Part shown: one piece after another, positions 19,938-29,006 of the stretch | Layout of the letters: each line of letters begins with the position of its first letter | How positions within the stretch are numbered: position 1 is the stretch's first letter | Assembly (NCBI GenBank): GCA_944415565.1 | Contig: CALYBQ010000012.1 | Location: forward strand, 53,566-117,565 | Length of the DNA: 64,000 nt | Reading direction: 5' to 3' | Source of the DNA: an uncultured Rikenellaceae bacterium | GTDB taxonomy: Bacteria; Bacteroidota; Bacteroidia; Bacteroidales; Rikenellaceae | The notes under the pieces: generated by a model | Databases searched by the model: none | What the model saw: the letters and a program-made list of their open reading frames with translations, nothing else | What the model was told of the DNA's origin: nothing | Made by a program: the position numbers and the translations under genes

Positions 19938-22778
19938 CTATTCATCCATTCGGCTGAGGATGTGCTCCAGCGACATAGTATCCATAATAAGCACCTCGCG
20001 CGGCTTGCTGCCTTCGGCCTTACCCACGACACCGTAAGCCTCCAACTGGTCCATTATACGGCCGGCACGGTTATACCCTATCGAGAACCGTCTCTGTATG
20101 GACGACGTAGAGCCCTGCTGGTTCTGCACCACGAAACGCGCCACCTCTTCAAACATCGGATCTATCTGCCCGAGGTCTACGTTCTTCGCCGGACCGCTTT
20201 CCGACTCCGGAACGTAATCTGGCAGATTATACGCGCTCGCATACCCTCGCTGATTGCTGATAAACTGTGTCATGCGCTCGATTTCCGGCGTGTCGATGAA
20301 CGCACACTGCACCCTCGTAAGCTCCCCGTTGAGCGACATCAGCATATCGCCGCGCCCTATCAACTGATTGGCCCCCGGCTGGTCTATTATCGTCCTCGAA
20401 TCAACCATAGACATCACCCTGAACGCTATACGTGCGGGAAAGTTTGCCTTGATGAGCCCCGTTATGACCTTCACGTCGGGACGCTGCGTCGCGATTACGA
20501 GATGTATACCCACCGCACGAGCCAACTGGGCGAGACGGGTTATCGGAGCCTCAACCTCGCGGCCGGCGGTCATTATCATATCGGCGAACTCGTCTATCAC
20601 GACCACAATATACGGCATGAACCGGTGTCCCTTATTAGGGTTGAGCCTACGCCTACGGAATTTGTCGTTATATTCGGATATTTTCTTAACCTCTGCCAGA
20701 CGCAACAGGTCGTACCGGTCCGTCATCTCCTTGCAAAGCGAATTGAGCGTATAGACCACCTTCTGCGTATCGGTCAGTATCGCATCGTCTTCGCTCTCCA
20801 TTTTTGCAAGAAAGTGCTTCTCGAGCTTCGAATACAGCGACAGCTCCACGCGCTTCGGGTCCACCATCACGAACTTCAACTCACCCGGATGCTTCTTGTA
20901 AAGCAACGACGCGATGATAGTATTCAACCCAACGCTCTTACCCTGCCCCGTAGCTCCCGCCACGAGAAGGTGAGGCATCTTTGCAAGGTCTATCATGTAA
21001 ACCTCGTTCGATATGGTCTTGCCCAGCACTACCGGCAATTCGTATCCGCTCTCCTGAAATTTTTTCGTCCGCACGAGCGAATACATCGAAACGATCTCCT
21101 TGTCCGTGTTAGGCACTTCGATACCGACCGTTCCCTTACCCGGCATAGGAGCTATGATTCGTATTCCCAACGCTTTCAGACTGAGCGCTATGTCATCCTC
21201 AAGGTTCTTGATTTTTGAAATCTTAACACCCGCCGACGGGACTATCTCATAAAGCGTCACGGTCGGCCCTATCGTAGCCTTGATCTTATCTATCTTGATT
21301 CCGAAATTTTCAAGGGTGCGGACTATCTGGTTCTTATTCTGATATATCTCCTCCTCTGTCACCTGCACGTCTATGCTGTGGTCCTCGAGTATTTCGACCG
21401 GAGGCTTCTGATATTTCGACAACTCAAGTGTCGGATCGTACAGCGAATCTTCGATTTCGTCTTCGGCGACAAGTACGTCCTTACGTTCGGCAACAACGAC
21501 TTCCAACTTATCATCCGGCCTGACTCCACCAACAGAGGTACTCTCCAGCACACCGCCGACAGACACCGAACCGCCGCTGTGCTCAACTATCTCGAACACG
21601 CCGTCCGTAGTTTGCCTCACCTCGACAACCTCGTCTTTCTTTCGGTCTGCTGAAACCGGCCTATCCACCGTCGCGAACTCGCCCACTCCACCTGCAAAGC
21701 GGTTATCATCACTGTTACGCCTCTGTTTTTCGTCCCTGCGAATAATGAAATCGGCATCTTCGCCCAAAGTCACAACGTTACTAACAGGAGCGGCTACCGT
21801 CACGACATCATCTACCGCCGTACCGTTTACAGGCGCAACGACCTCGATACCGCCGAGATCGTCAGACTTGCGGGCATCGGTAACCTCGAAGAAATCGCTG
21901 TCGCGACTGTAAAGGTCATTTATAGTCACGACATGCTTGCCCGATTCCGAACGCACCGCCTCTGGAGCTACTTCATGTATTTCCGGAGTTTCTGTCCGTA
22001 TGCGATCCGCAACCGCAGTCTTAGCCGCAGCCATAACGGCCGGTTCTTCTTTTACCGATCCTTTCTCCTCTTCCACAGTCACCCGTTGCTCTTCGAGTTC
22101 CTCATCCTCGGCTTCGGCTCTCGCCGCACCCTTATTTACGAATTCGGCCGCATGGTCTATGACGGCTTCCCCCACACGGACGCTACTGTCGTATATCCCT
22201 TTGCCGACATGATTGACGACAGTGATGGTTCGCTTGCTGATATACACGCCGACCAACACCCAGCCGAGCAACAGCAGCAATGCCGTACCGATCTTGCCGA
22301 GATAACCCTCTATCCAAGTAGACACCAATATACCCTGAGCGCCACCTAATCCGCTACCGAAAACGCCCCAAGCATCCTTAAAAAGGAAACCGAGAGAGAG
22401 CGCACCGAGTATCATTATGATGAGCGATATACGCACGGATTTCCGCAAAAACAACGGCCGTATATTTATGACGCGTACTGCGAGGATAAGAAAAACGAAC
22501 GGAACGGCCACCGCGAAAAAACCGAACAACTCCCTGACAAGGAAATCGGAAATAACGGCCCCAGTCCTGCCTGTCGCATTCGCCACGTTGCCCGACGCCA
22601 TATCTCCCCAATCGACGAAGCTCTGATCGTCAGCCCATGTGAAATAGAACGACACCACCGCTGCGAGCAGGAATAATCCGAACGCAAAAAGCACTACGCC
22701 GACGATCCATTGCTGGGTCTCGGTAAGTACCACCCTACGTTTCTTCTCCTCTCTATTCGCTTTACGGCTCTGCGCCAT
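19938..22778 (-). CDS. ftsK: FtsK/SpoIIIE DNA translocase
   Basis: 946 residues. Four membrane segments lie in the first ~200 residues (for example VVLFAFGLFLLAAVVSFYF). An acidic, low-complexity linker (about 210-440) follows, then the motor domain. Walker A is GATGQGKS with its Lys near residue 614, and Walker B is VVVIDEFADM. The C-terminal winged-helix gamma domain (about 880-946, with STSSIQRRFSIGYNRAGRI) reads polar KOPS-like sequences and activates XerD. It anchors at the septum and pumps the terminus region during division. Length and domain order are standard. Confidence 0.96.
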   Translation of the reverse strand: MAQSRKANREEKKRRVVLTETQQWIVGVVLFAFGLFLLAAVVSFYFTWADDQSFVDWGDMASGNVANATGRTGAVISDFLVRELFGFFAVAVPFVFLILAVRVINIRPLFLRKSVRISLIIMILGALSLGFLFKDAWGVFGSGLGGAQGILVSTWIEGYLGKIGTALLLLLGWVLVGVYISKRTITVVNHVGKGIYDSSVRVGEAVIDHAAEFVNKGAARAEAEDEELEEQRVTVEEEKGSVKEEPAVMAAAKTAVADRIRTETPEIHEVAPEAVRSESGKHVVTINDLYSRDSDFFEVTDARKSDDLGGIEVVAPVNGTAVDDVVTVAAPVSNVVTLGEDADFIIRRDEKQRRNSDDNRFAGGVGEFATVDRPVSADRKKDEVVEVRQTTDGVFEIVEHSGGSVSVGGVLESTSVGGVRPDDKLEVVVAERKDVLVAEDEIEDSLYDPTLELSKYQKPPVEILEDHSIDVQVTEEEIYQNKNQIVRTLENFGIKIDKIKATIGPTVTLYEIVPSAGVKISKIKNLEDDIALSLKALGIRIIAPMPGKGTVGIEVPNTDKEIVSMYSLVRTKKFQESGYELPVVLGKTISNEVYMIDLAKMPHLLVAGATGQGKSVGLNTIIASLLYKKHPGELKFVMVDPKRVELSLYSKLEKHFLAKMESEDDAILTDTQKVVYTLNSLCKEMTDRYDLLRLAEVKKISEYNDKFRRRRLNPNKGHRFMPYIVVVIDEFADMIMTAGREVEAPITRLAQLARAVGIHLVIATQRPDVKVITGLIKANFPARIAFRVMSMVDSRTIIDQPGANQLIGRGDMLMSLNGELTRVQCAFIDTPEIERMTQFISNQRGYASAYNLPDYVPESESGPAKNVDLGQIDPMFEEVARFVVQNQQGSTSSIQRRFSIGYNRAGRIMDQLEAYGVVGKAEGSKPREVLIMDTMSLEHILSRMDE

Positions 22779-22978
22779 ATGTTTTCGTCAATTTATATTT
22801 TCAGACACTTTACCGAGCATCGTTTCCATGTGGCTTATTCGCCATGTCATGCGACGCCATTCCCACAGACCGCTTATCGGCACATCTTATGCGAAGGTAC
22901 TCATTTTTTTGCCAAATACGGTGCTAAAGGCAAGACTTTACAGATTTTACAGACATCGAATAGCACGCTCGACGCCGC

Positions 22979-23764
22979 TCACATATCCATTTTACACGCC
23001 GCATCGGCCTTGGCCTTCAATCTGGCGAGGTAATCCCCGTCTGCCGACGTCATAAAATCATAAACCGGAGTATTGGAAGCCGCAGCCTCCAAGCTATTAG
23101 CTGAAAGCAGCTCTTTCACTCGCCGCACTATCGCAGGAGCCGAATTTACAAGGCTGACAATCCTGTCGCCTACCACCTGCTTTATCACGGATGTCAGAAA
23201 CGGATAGTGCGTACATCCCAAGACTATCCGGTCAGCCCCTGCCGCGACCAATGGTTCCACTACCTTACGCACCGCCTCGAACGCCTCGGGAGTATTCTCC
23301 CTGTTTGACTCTACAATGTCCACCCAACCTTCGCCTACAGCACTCAGTATCTTAGCCCGGTCCGCGAACTCGGCCGACGTGCGTCTGAAGTGCCCCCCGT
23401 CCAATGACGAACGCGTAGCGAGTACCGCTATCACTCCGCTTTTCGTGCTTAGTGCGGCAGGCTTCACCGCCGGTTCCATACCGACGAAAGGAATGTTAGG
23501 GTATTCGTCCCGAAGATGCCCGATAGCTGCGGCCGTAGCCGTATTGCATGCCACAACCACCATCTTCACCCCACGACCGAGCATCTGCCTGACAACTTCT
23601 TCGACATATCCGAGTATCTCGTCATGGCCGCGATCACCGTATGGGCAATGCGCCGCATCGGCATAATACAACAACGACTCGTCAGGCAACGCGGCCCGTA
23701 TGTTACGCCATACGGACAGGCCGCCCATTCCGGAATCGAATATACCTATCGGTGCGTTATTCAT
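22979..23764 (-). CDS. murI: Glutamate racemase
   Basis: A 261-residue enzyme making D-glutamate for peptidoglycan. The catalytic pair is Cys73 in VACNTAT and Cys184 in LGCTHYPF, assisted by Asp10-Ser11 in FDSGMGG and His186. FVGMEPAVKPA (about 93-103) is the conserved glutamate-site loop. The 200-base gap before ftsK contains no further gene that I can see. It lies 53 bases after purL with a weak hairpin between. Confidence 0.95.
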   Translation of the reverse strand: MNNAPIGIFDSGMGGLSVWRNIRAALPDESLLYYADAAHCPYGDRGHDEILGYVEEVVRQMLGRGVKMVVVACNTATAAAIGHLRDEYPNIPFVGMEPAVKPAALSTKSGVIAVLATRSSLDGGHFRRTSAEFADRAKILSAVGEGWVDIVESNRENTPEAFEAVRKVVEPLVAAGADRIVLGCTHYPFLTSVIKQVVGDRIVSLVNSAPAIVRRVKELLSANSLEAAASNTPVYDFMTSADGDYLARLKAKADAACKMDM

Positions 23765-23787
23765 ACCCCTTCAGTTACAAAAGCCAT

Positions 23788-23809
23788 CCCCGCGCCGTGA
23801 GGCACGGGG
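23788..23809 (-). terminator. Possible weak terminator between purL and murI
   Basis: CCCCG...CGGGG with an inner GCC-GTGA-GGC stem forms an 8-bp hairpin with one mismatch. Only a short T run (four) follows on the minus strand about 10 bases later, so it may only modulate read-through. Confidence 0.35.
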
Positions 23810-23817
23810 TATTACGT

Positions 23818-26800
23818 TTATTTCCGGCTCTTTATCCAGTTGGCGGCGTTGACGAACGCTTCGATCCAAGGCGTCACCTCGTCTTCCGTCCGGTCTTCCG
23901 GATAATACGCCCAGTTCCACGGACGTATAGCACGTTCGAGGTGTGGCATCATTGCGAGGTGTCGCCCGTCATCGCTAACTATACCGGCCGCATTGAACAT
24001 GCTGCCGTTCGGGTTCGACGGATAGAGGTCATAACCGTATTTCATCGCCACGTTGTACTTGTCTTCGCCGTACGGGAATACAAACTTGCCTTCACCGTGC
24101 GCTATCCAGATACCGAGCGACGATCCTTCAAGCGATTTAAGCATAACGGACGGGCTCTTGGCCACATTCACGCCGACGAATCCCGATTCGAACTTGTGGC
24201 TGTCGTTGTGCTCCATCTTCGGTTTTTCCGAATGTGTCGGAGTGATAAGCCCCAACTCCATCATAAGCTGACACCCGTTGCAGACACCAAGTGAAAGCGT
24301 ATCGGGGCGCGCATAGAAATTGTCGAGCGCTTTTTTAGCCTTCTCGTTGTAGAGGAACGCACCGGCCCAGCCTTTGGCCGAATTGAGTACGTCGGAGTTC
24401 GAGAACCCACCCACGAAAACGATGAAGTTTATATCGTCCAGCGTCTCGCGGCCCGATATGAGGTCGGTCATGTGTACGTCCTTGACGTCCATTCCGGCCA
24501 AGTGCATGCTCCACGCCATTTCACGGTCGCCGTTGCTGCCCTTTTCGCGTATGATGGCCGCCTTGATGCCTGTACGCTCTTTTCTCTTCGGATCTATGCC
24601 CCATTGCGCCAGTTTACCCGTAAAGTCCGCCGGGAATTTATATTCGAGAGGTGTATTCTTGTAATTTTGGTAACGTTCGTATGCCAGACGCTCGGTACTC
24701 TGACGGCGATCGAGCAGGTACGAACTGCGATACCACGTATCGCGCATCCGGTCTACCAGAAGGTCGAACTTCACCCCGTTGTTTTCGATGCTGAACTTGC
24801 GGTCCTGATTTACTTCTGCTATGGCGTATGCACCGACACCCTGTGCCTGAAGTGATGCAGCAACCGCCTGTGCGTCCTTGACTTGCAACACTACGGCCGG
24901 ACGTTCGCTGAACAACACCTTGAACATATCTTTCTCGCCGAGGCTGTCGAGCTTCACGCTCATGCCGCTGCGATTGTCTCCGAAGGTCATTTCGAGGAGT
25001 GCCGTCACGAGACCGCCGCCTGAAACGTCGTGTCCCGCCAATACTTTGCCATCCCTTATAAGCGACTGAACAGCAGCGAACGCTTTTGCGAAATACTCCG
25101 CATCCTTAACTCCCGGAACGTCCATACCTACATTACCCGTCACCTGTGCAAACGCACTGCCGCCGAGCCCGAAGCCCTCTCCGCTCATATCCACATACAA
25201 TATCTCGCTCGCGGTATTTTTCAGCGCGGCCTTCACCGATTTGGCTATGTCGCTCACTTCGCCTGCCGACGTGATTATAACGGTTCCGGGCGAATATACT
25301 TTGTCGCCATCGGGGTATTTCTGTGTCATGGAGAGCGAGTCCTTGCCGGTCGGAATGTTGATACCCAGCCCCAGAGAGAAGTCGCTCGCAGCCTTCACGG
25401 CTTTATACAAGCGTGCATCCTCGCCTTCGTTCTTGCTCGGCCACATCCAGTTGGCGCTGAGCGAAACGCCTTTAAGCCCGTGCGTAAGAGGTGCGAAAAC
25501 GATATTGGTCAGCGATTCAGCGATAGCCAGTACCGAGCCCTTGGCCGGATCGGCCATAGCAGCCACCGGAGCATGTCCGAGCGCCGTAGCGATACCGCTC
25601 TTACCCTGATAGTCGAGTGCTACCACCGCGCAGTCGTTGAGCGGAAGCTGTATCTGACCGGCACACTGCTGCATAGCGATACGCCCCGTCACAGAACGGT
25701 CCACTTTATTCGTGAGCCAGTCCTTGCACGCCACGCCTTCGAGCTGCAACACCTGTTCTATGTAATTCACGAGTTTACCGGTATCGTATTTCACGTCTCT
25801 GTATTTCTCGTCTACCGTATTGTCCGTAATCACCGTACACGGCGTCTTGCCGAACATATATTCAAGCGGCCAGTCGAGAGGCTTCTCCCCTGTGCGGTTA
25901 TCCACGAACGTGAACTTCATGTCGCCCGTGGTCTCGCCTATAACGTACATCGGCGCGCGCTCGCGGTCGGCGATGCGTTTCAGGTGGTCTATGTCTTTCT
26001 TGTCCATCACGAGCCCCATGCGTTCCTGCGACTCGTTGCCAACGATCTCGCGGTCGCTGAGCGTAGGATCGCCGACAGGAAGTTTATCGAGGTCTATGCG
26101 TCCGCCCGTAGCCTCAACGAGCTCGCTGAGACAGTTGAGATGGCCGCCGGCCCCATGGTCGTGAATTGATATGATAGGATTGCGTTTCTCCTCGCTCACG
26201 GCACGGATAGCGTTATACGCACGCTTCTGCATCTCCGGGTTCGAACGTTGTACGGCGTTGAGTTCTATCTCGTTGGCATATTCGCCGGTTGCAACGCTCG
26301 ACACCGCGCCGCCACCCATACCGATGCGGTAGTTATCGCCACCGAGAAGCACCACCTTGTCACCCGGTTCCGGCTCATCTTTAAGGCTATCCTGCTTGCG
26401 GCCGTATCCGATACCGCCGGCGAGCATTATCACCTTGTCGTAGCCGAACTTCTTGCCGTTCTCCTCATGCTCGAACGTCAATACAGAACCGGTAACGAGC
26501 GGCTGTCCGAACTTGTTACCAAAATCCGAAGCACCGTTAGACGCCTTAACAAGTATCTGCTCCGGCGTCTGGTAAAGCCACGGACGCTCCTTCATCCCGC
26601 CTTCCCATTCACGCGTACCGTCGGTACGAGGATAGGAGGTCATATAAACGGCCGTTCCGGCGATAGGGAACGCACCCTTTCCTCCGGCAATACGGTCGCG
26701 TATCTCACCGCCCGTACCTGTCGCTGCACCGTTGAACGGCTCGACCGTGGTCGGGAAGTTATGGGTTTCAGCCTTTATCGAGATGACGCTCTCGAAATCT

Positions 26801-27501
26801 TCCGTAACAAAATAATCCGAGGTGTCGTGCTCCTGCGGTGCGAACTGTTCGGCGACAGGCCCGGCAAGGAATGCACAGTTGTCCTTATACGCCGACACCA
26901 CCATGTTCGGGTTCGTCTTAGTCGTCTTCTTGATAAGCCCGAAAAGCGTCTCCGGCATCTCTTTGCCGTCGATAACATAAGTGCCGTTGAATATCTTGTG
27001 GCGGCAGTGTTCCGAGTTGACCTGCGAGAAACCGAACACCTCGCTGTCTGTCAGTTTGCGCCCCATCGCATCGGCCACGCTGTTCAGGTAGGCGATCTCG
27101 TCCTCACTCAACGCCAGCCCCTCTTTTTCGTTGTAAGCCGCGATGTCCTCGATATATACGATGGCATCCGGTTTCTTGTCTATCGTAAATATGTTCTGGT
27201 CGAGCCCGTCGTAACGGCGGTTGAGCATCGGGTCGAACTTGGCGTCGCCATTGTCCCTGAAGAACTCCTCGATACGCATAATGCCTTCGAGTCCCATATT
27301 CTGCGTTATCTCGACGGCATTCGTACTCCACGGGGTTATCATCTCGCGGCGCGGCCCTACGAAACGGCCTTCGACGTTCTCCGCAGAGAGATACTCCGCA
27401 CCCGAAAACAACCAGACGAGCTTTTCGAGTTCGCCCTTGTTCAACATCTGCGGAGTCTGCACCGCATAGATCTTTTCAGCGTTACCAAAAAACAGTATCA
27501 T
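23818..27501 (-). CDS. purL: Phosphoribosylformylglycinamidine synthase, single-chain type
   Basis: A 1227-residue fused PurL (FGAM synthase), fourth step of purine synthesis: FGAR plus glutamine and ATP to FGAM. The N-terminal and AIRS-like domains include VNSEHCRHKIFNGTYV and KAETHNFPTTVEPFNGAATG. The C-terminal class I glutaminase has its nucleophile Cys1074 in LGVCNGCQLM and the His/Glu partner near AHGEGKFVFP. This is the large single-chain form, so no PurQ or PurS is needed. A TATCTTTG -7 element lies 42 bases upstream. Confidence 0.97.
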   Translation of the reverse strand: MILFFGNAEKIYAVQTPQMLNKGELEKLVWLFSGAEYLSAENVEGRFVGPRREMITPWSTNAVEITQNMGLEGIMRIEEFFRDNGDAKFDPMLNRRYDGLDQNIFTIDKKPDAIVYIEDIAAYNEKEGLALSEDEIAYLNSVADAMGRKLTDSEVFGFSQVNSEHCRHKIFNGTYVIDGKEMPETLFGLIKKTTKTNPNMVVSAYKDNCAFLAGPVAEQFAPQEHDTSDYFVTEDFESVISIKAETHNFPTTVEPFNGAATGTGGEIRDRIAGGKGAFPIAGTAVYMTSYPRTDGTREWEGGMKERPWLYQTPEQILVKASNGASDFGNKFGQPLVTGSVLTFEHEENGKKFGYDKVIMLAGGIGYGRKQDSLKDEPEPGDKVVLLGGDNYRIGMGGGAVSSVATGEYANEIELNAVQRSNPEMQKRAYNAIRAVSEEKRNPIISIHDHGAGGHLNCLSELVEATGGRIDLDKLPVGDPTLSDREIVGNESQERMGLVMDKKDIDHLKRIADRERAPMYVIGETTGDMKFTFVDNRTGEKPLDWPLEYMFGKTPCTVITDNTVDEKYRDVKYDTGKLVNYIEQVLQLEGVACKDWLTNKVDRSVTGRIAMQQCAGQIQLPLNDCAVVALDYQGKSGIATALGHAPVAAMADPAKGSVLAIAESLTNIVFAPLTHGLKGVSLSANWMWPSKNEGEDARLYKAVKAASDFSLGLGINIPTGKDSLSMTQKYPDGDKVYSPGTVIITSAGEVSDIAKSVKAALKNTASEILYVDMSGEGFGLGGSAFAQVTGNVGMDVPGVKDAEYFAKAFAAVQSLIRDGKVLAGHDVSGGGLVTALLEMTFGDNRSGMSVKLDSLGEKDMFKVLFSERPAVVLQVKDAQAVAASLQAQGVGAYAIAEVNQDRKFSIENNGVKFDLLVDRMRDTWYRSSYLLDRRQSTERLAYERYQNYKNTPLEYKFPADFTGKLAQWGIDPKRKERTGIKAAIIREKGSNGDREMAWSMHLAGMDVKDVHMTDLISGRETLDDINFIVFVGGFSNSDVLNSAKGWAGAFLYNEKAKKALDNFYARPDTLSLGVCNGCQLMMELGLITPTHSEKPKMEHNDSHKFESGFVGVNVAKSPSVMLKSLEGSSLGIWIAHGEGKFVFPYGEDKYNVAMKYGYDLYPSNPNGSMFNAAGIVSDDGRHLAMMPHLERAIRPWNWAYYPEDRTEDEVTPWIEAFVNAANWIKSRK

Positions 27502-27543
27502 ATTTCGTTATGGTTTTGTCAAAAATAATTCGGATTCGCACCG

Positions 27544-27551
27544 CAAAGATA
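27544..27551 (-). promoter_or_regulatory. -7 element of the purL promoter
   Basis: Minus-strand TATCTTTG matches TAnnTTTG, 42 bases before the purL ATG. I see no good -33 TTTG at the usual distance and no recognisable purine riboswitch between it and the ATG. Confidence 0.45.
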
Positions 27552-27681
27552 ACACTCCCGCAGCTAAATCGCTATTAATTCACATCTAATTATACGGGCT
27601 GCACACAAAGGTTTTCAGCAATACCGGATGCCGCTCCGCCGGAATATACACGTCTCGCCTACGGCCAACTATATAACGCTG

Positions 27682-28218
27682 TCAACGCGCATTTTGTTTC
27701 GCAGCCCACCCGACACATTGTTCGGCCTGAGCACACACGTATTCATCGCCCGCAGCATCGCACTCCAGAACCATGGCGGCCTTGCCGTAAAACGGCTCCC
27801 TCTGTTCGAGGCTGCGTGCTATGAAATCGAGCAATTCGTCATCACTCAGCCCGCGTATTATAGGCCGTTTATCCCTGCCGCCGGCAAGCCTCGACGCGAG
27901 TTTCTCCGGCCCCATCTTCAAATATATCGTCAGGCCGGCGGCATTCATCGTCTCCACATTGCCCGGCTGGCACGGCATGCCCCCGCCGGTAGCGATTACA
28001 AAATCGCCGTCGAGACTGCCGAGCCGTTCCAGCAACTCCCGCTCCTTGTTCCTGAAGTATGCTTCACCCTCCCGCTCAAACATCTCGCGCACTGAGCCAC
28101 CATATTCTTTTTCGATCTCCTTGTCAGTATCGAGGAAAGCATATCCCATACGTGCGGCCAATCTTTTACCGATGCTGCTCTTGCCGCTCCCCATATATCC
28201 GATCAGAAAAACCTTCAC
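27682..28218 (-). CDS. aroK: Shikimate kinase
   Basis: 178 residues. The P-loop is GYMGSGKSS (7-15), the shikimate-binding DTDK is at 30-33, and the GGG motif is ATGGGMPC. The segment GGRDKRPII holds the lid arginines. It phosphorylates shikimate in aromatic amino-acid synthesis. The start is GTG at 28216-28218, placing the family N-terminus correctly. It lies 29 bases after the unrecognised gene and is the end of the parE-parC run. Confidence 0.93.
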   Translation of the reverse strand: MKVFLIGYMGSGKSSIGKRLAARMGYAFLDTDKEIEKEYGGSVREMFEREGEAYFRNKERELLERLGSLDGDFVIATGGGMPCQPGNVETMNAAGLTIYLKMGPEKLASRLAGGRDKRPIIRGLSDDELLDFIARSLEQREPFYGKAAMVLECDAAGDEYVCAQAEQCVGWAAKQNAR

Positions 28219-28247
28219 TTATAAACAATTATTCGTAACACAATAGT

Positions 28248-28988
28248 CTACACCCATTCCGGCAGCACGACATTACGCCTGACGAGCTCAGCCTCGTAAC
28301 GGAGGAGTTGCGCCATCTCCTTCGCTCGCCGTTCATCGTCCAGAACATACGCTTTCGAACTCTTCCTGTCCGTAAGTTCCGTAATATCTTTAAGTTGACG
28401 AAGAAACTTTACCTCTACGGTACGATCCTGCTCCAACGGATTCCCATTCATTTCGTAATTCCACGACAGATGGTCCGCCCCCTCCATGCCGCCTATCTCA
28501 TAGTACGAAAAGCGTGTATCGTCAACGGTCTTTCCTAAATTAAAAGTCATGCTGACAACACTATCGTAATATCGCACCCCGGCCTTAATCACCCTCTCCC
28601 CGTCGCGCACAATGAATCCCAGAGGAGTGTCATCGTACTTTGGTCGGAAAGGCTCTACCGCCCCGTGGCTCATCAAGAAATCCTTAACCTCTATATATGC
28701 GTCCAACAATTCGTTATCGCTCCATGCTGCCATACCGCCAGAGGTTTCAGGGAGTACCGGACTCGCCACCGCAATATCCGTTTTCTTGATAGTCACGACA
28801 TCATTGTCGCTGAGTCTATCGTCATACCAATAAACGCGTCTACGAACATCTCCTCCACCCCTCATGCCACCCATCACGGACATATGCGGATTACGGTTGC
28901 GGATGATATTGAAGAAGATGAATACGTTACCGTCCTCCAATGCGGCATACAGCGGACGACCGTTAATATTTATCTCTAAACCATCCAT
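28248..28988 (-). CDS. Uncharacterised soluble protein between parC and aroK
   Basis: A 246-residue protein that I do not recognise. It has no signal peptide or membrane segment. The N-terminal part is hydrophobic-polar and mixed (LEININGRPLYAALEDGNVF), with a Gly/Met-rich patch MSVMGGMRGGGD near residue 37. The middle has a helix beginning WSDNELLDAYIEVKDF. A charged C-terminal helix reads DDERRAKEMAQLLRYEAELV. It is only 18 bases from the parC stop and 29 from aroK, so it is probably co-transcribed. Position alone does not imply a role in topology. Confidence 0.7.
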   Translation of the reverse strand: MDGLEININGRPLYAALEDGNVFIFFNIIRNRNPHMSVMGGMRGGGDVRRRVYWYDDRLSDNDVVTIKKTDIAVASPVLPETSGGMAAWSDNELLDAYIEVKDFLMSHGAVEPFRPKYDDTPLGFIVRDGERVIKAGVRYYDSVVSMTFNLGKTVDDTRFSYYEIGGMEGADHLSWNYEMNGNPLEQDRTVEVKFLRQLKDITELTDRKSSKAYVLDDERRAKEMAQLLRYEAELVRRNVVLPEWV

Positions 28989-29006
28989 ATACGCGCGTGA
29001 TGCAGA

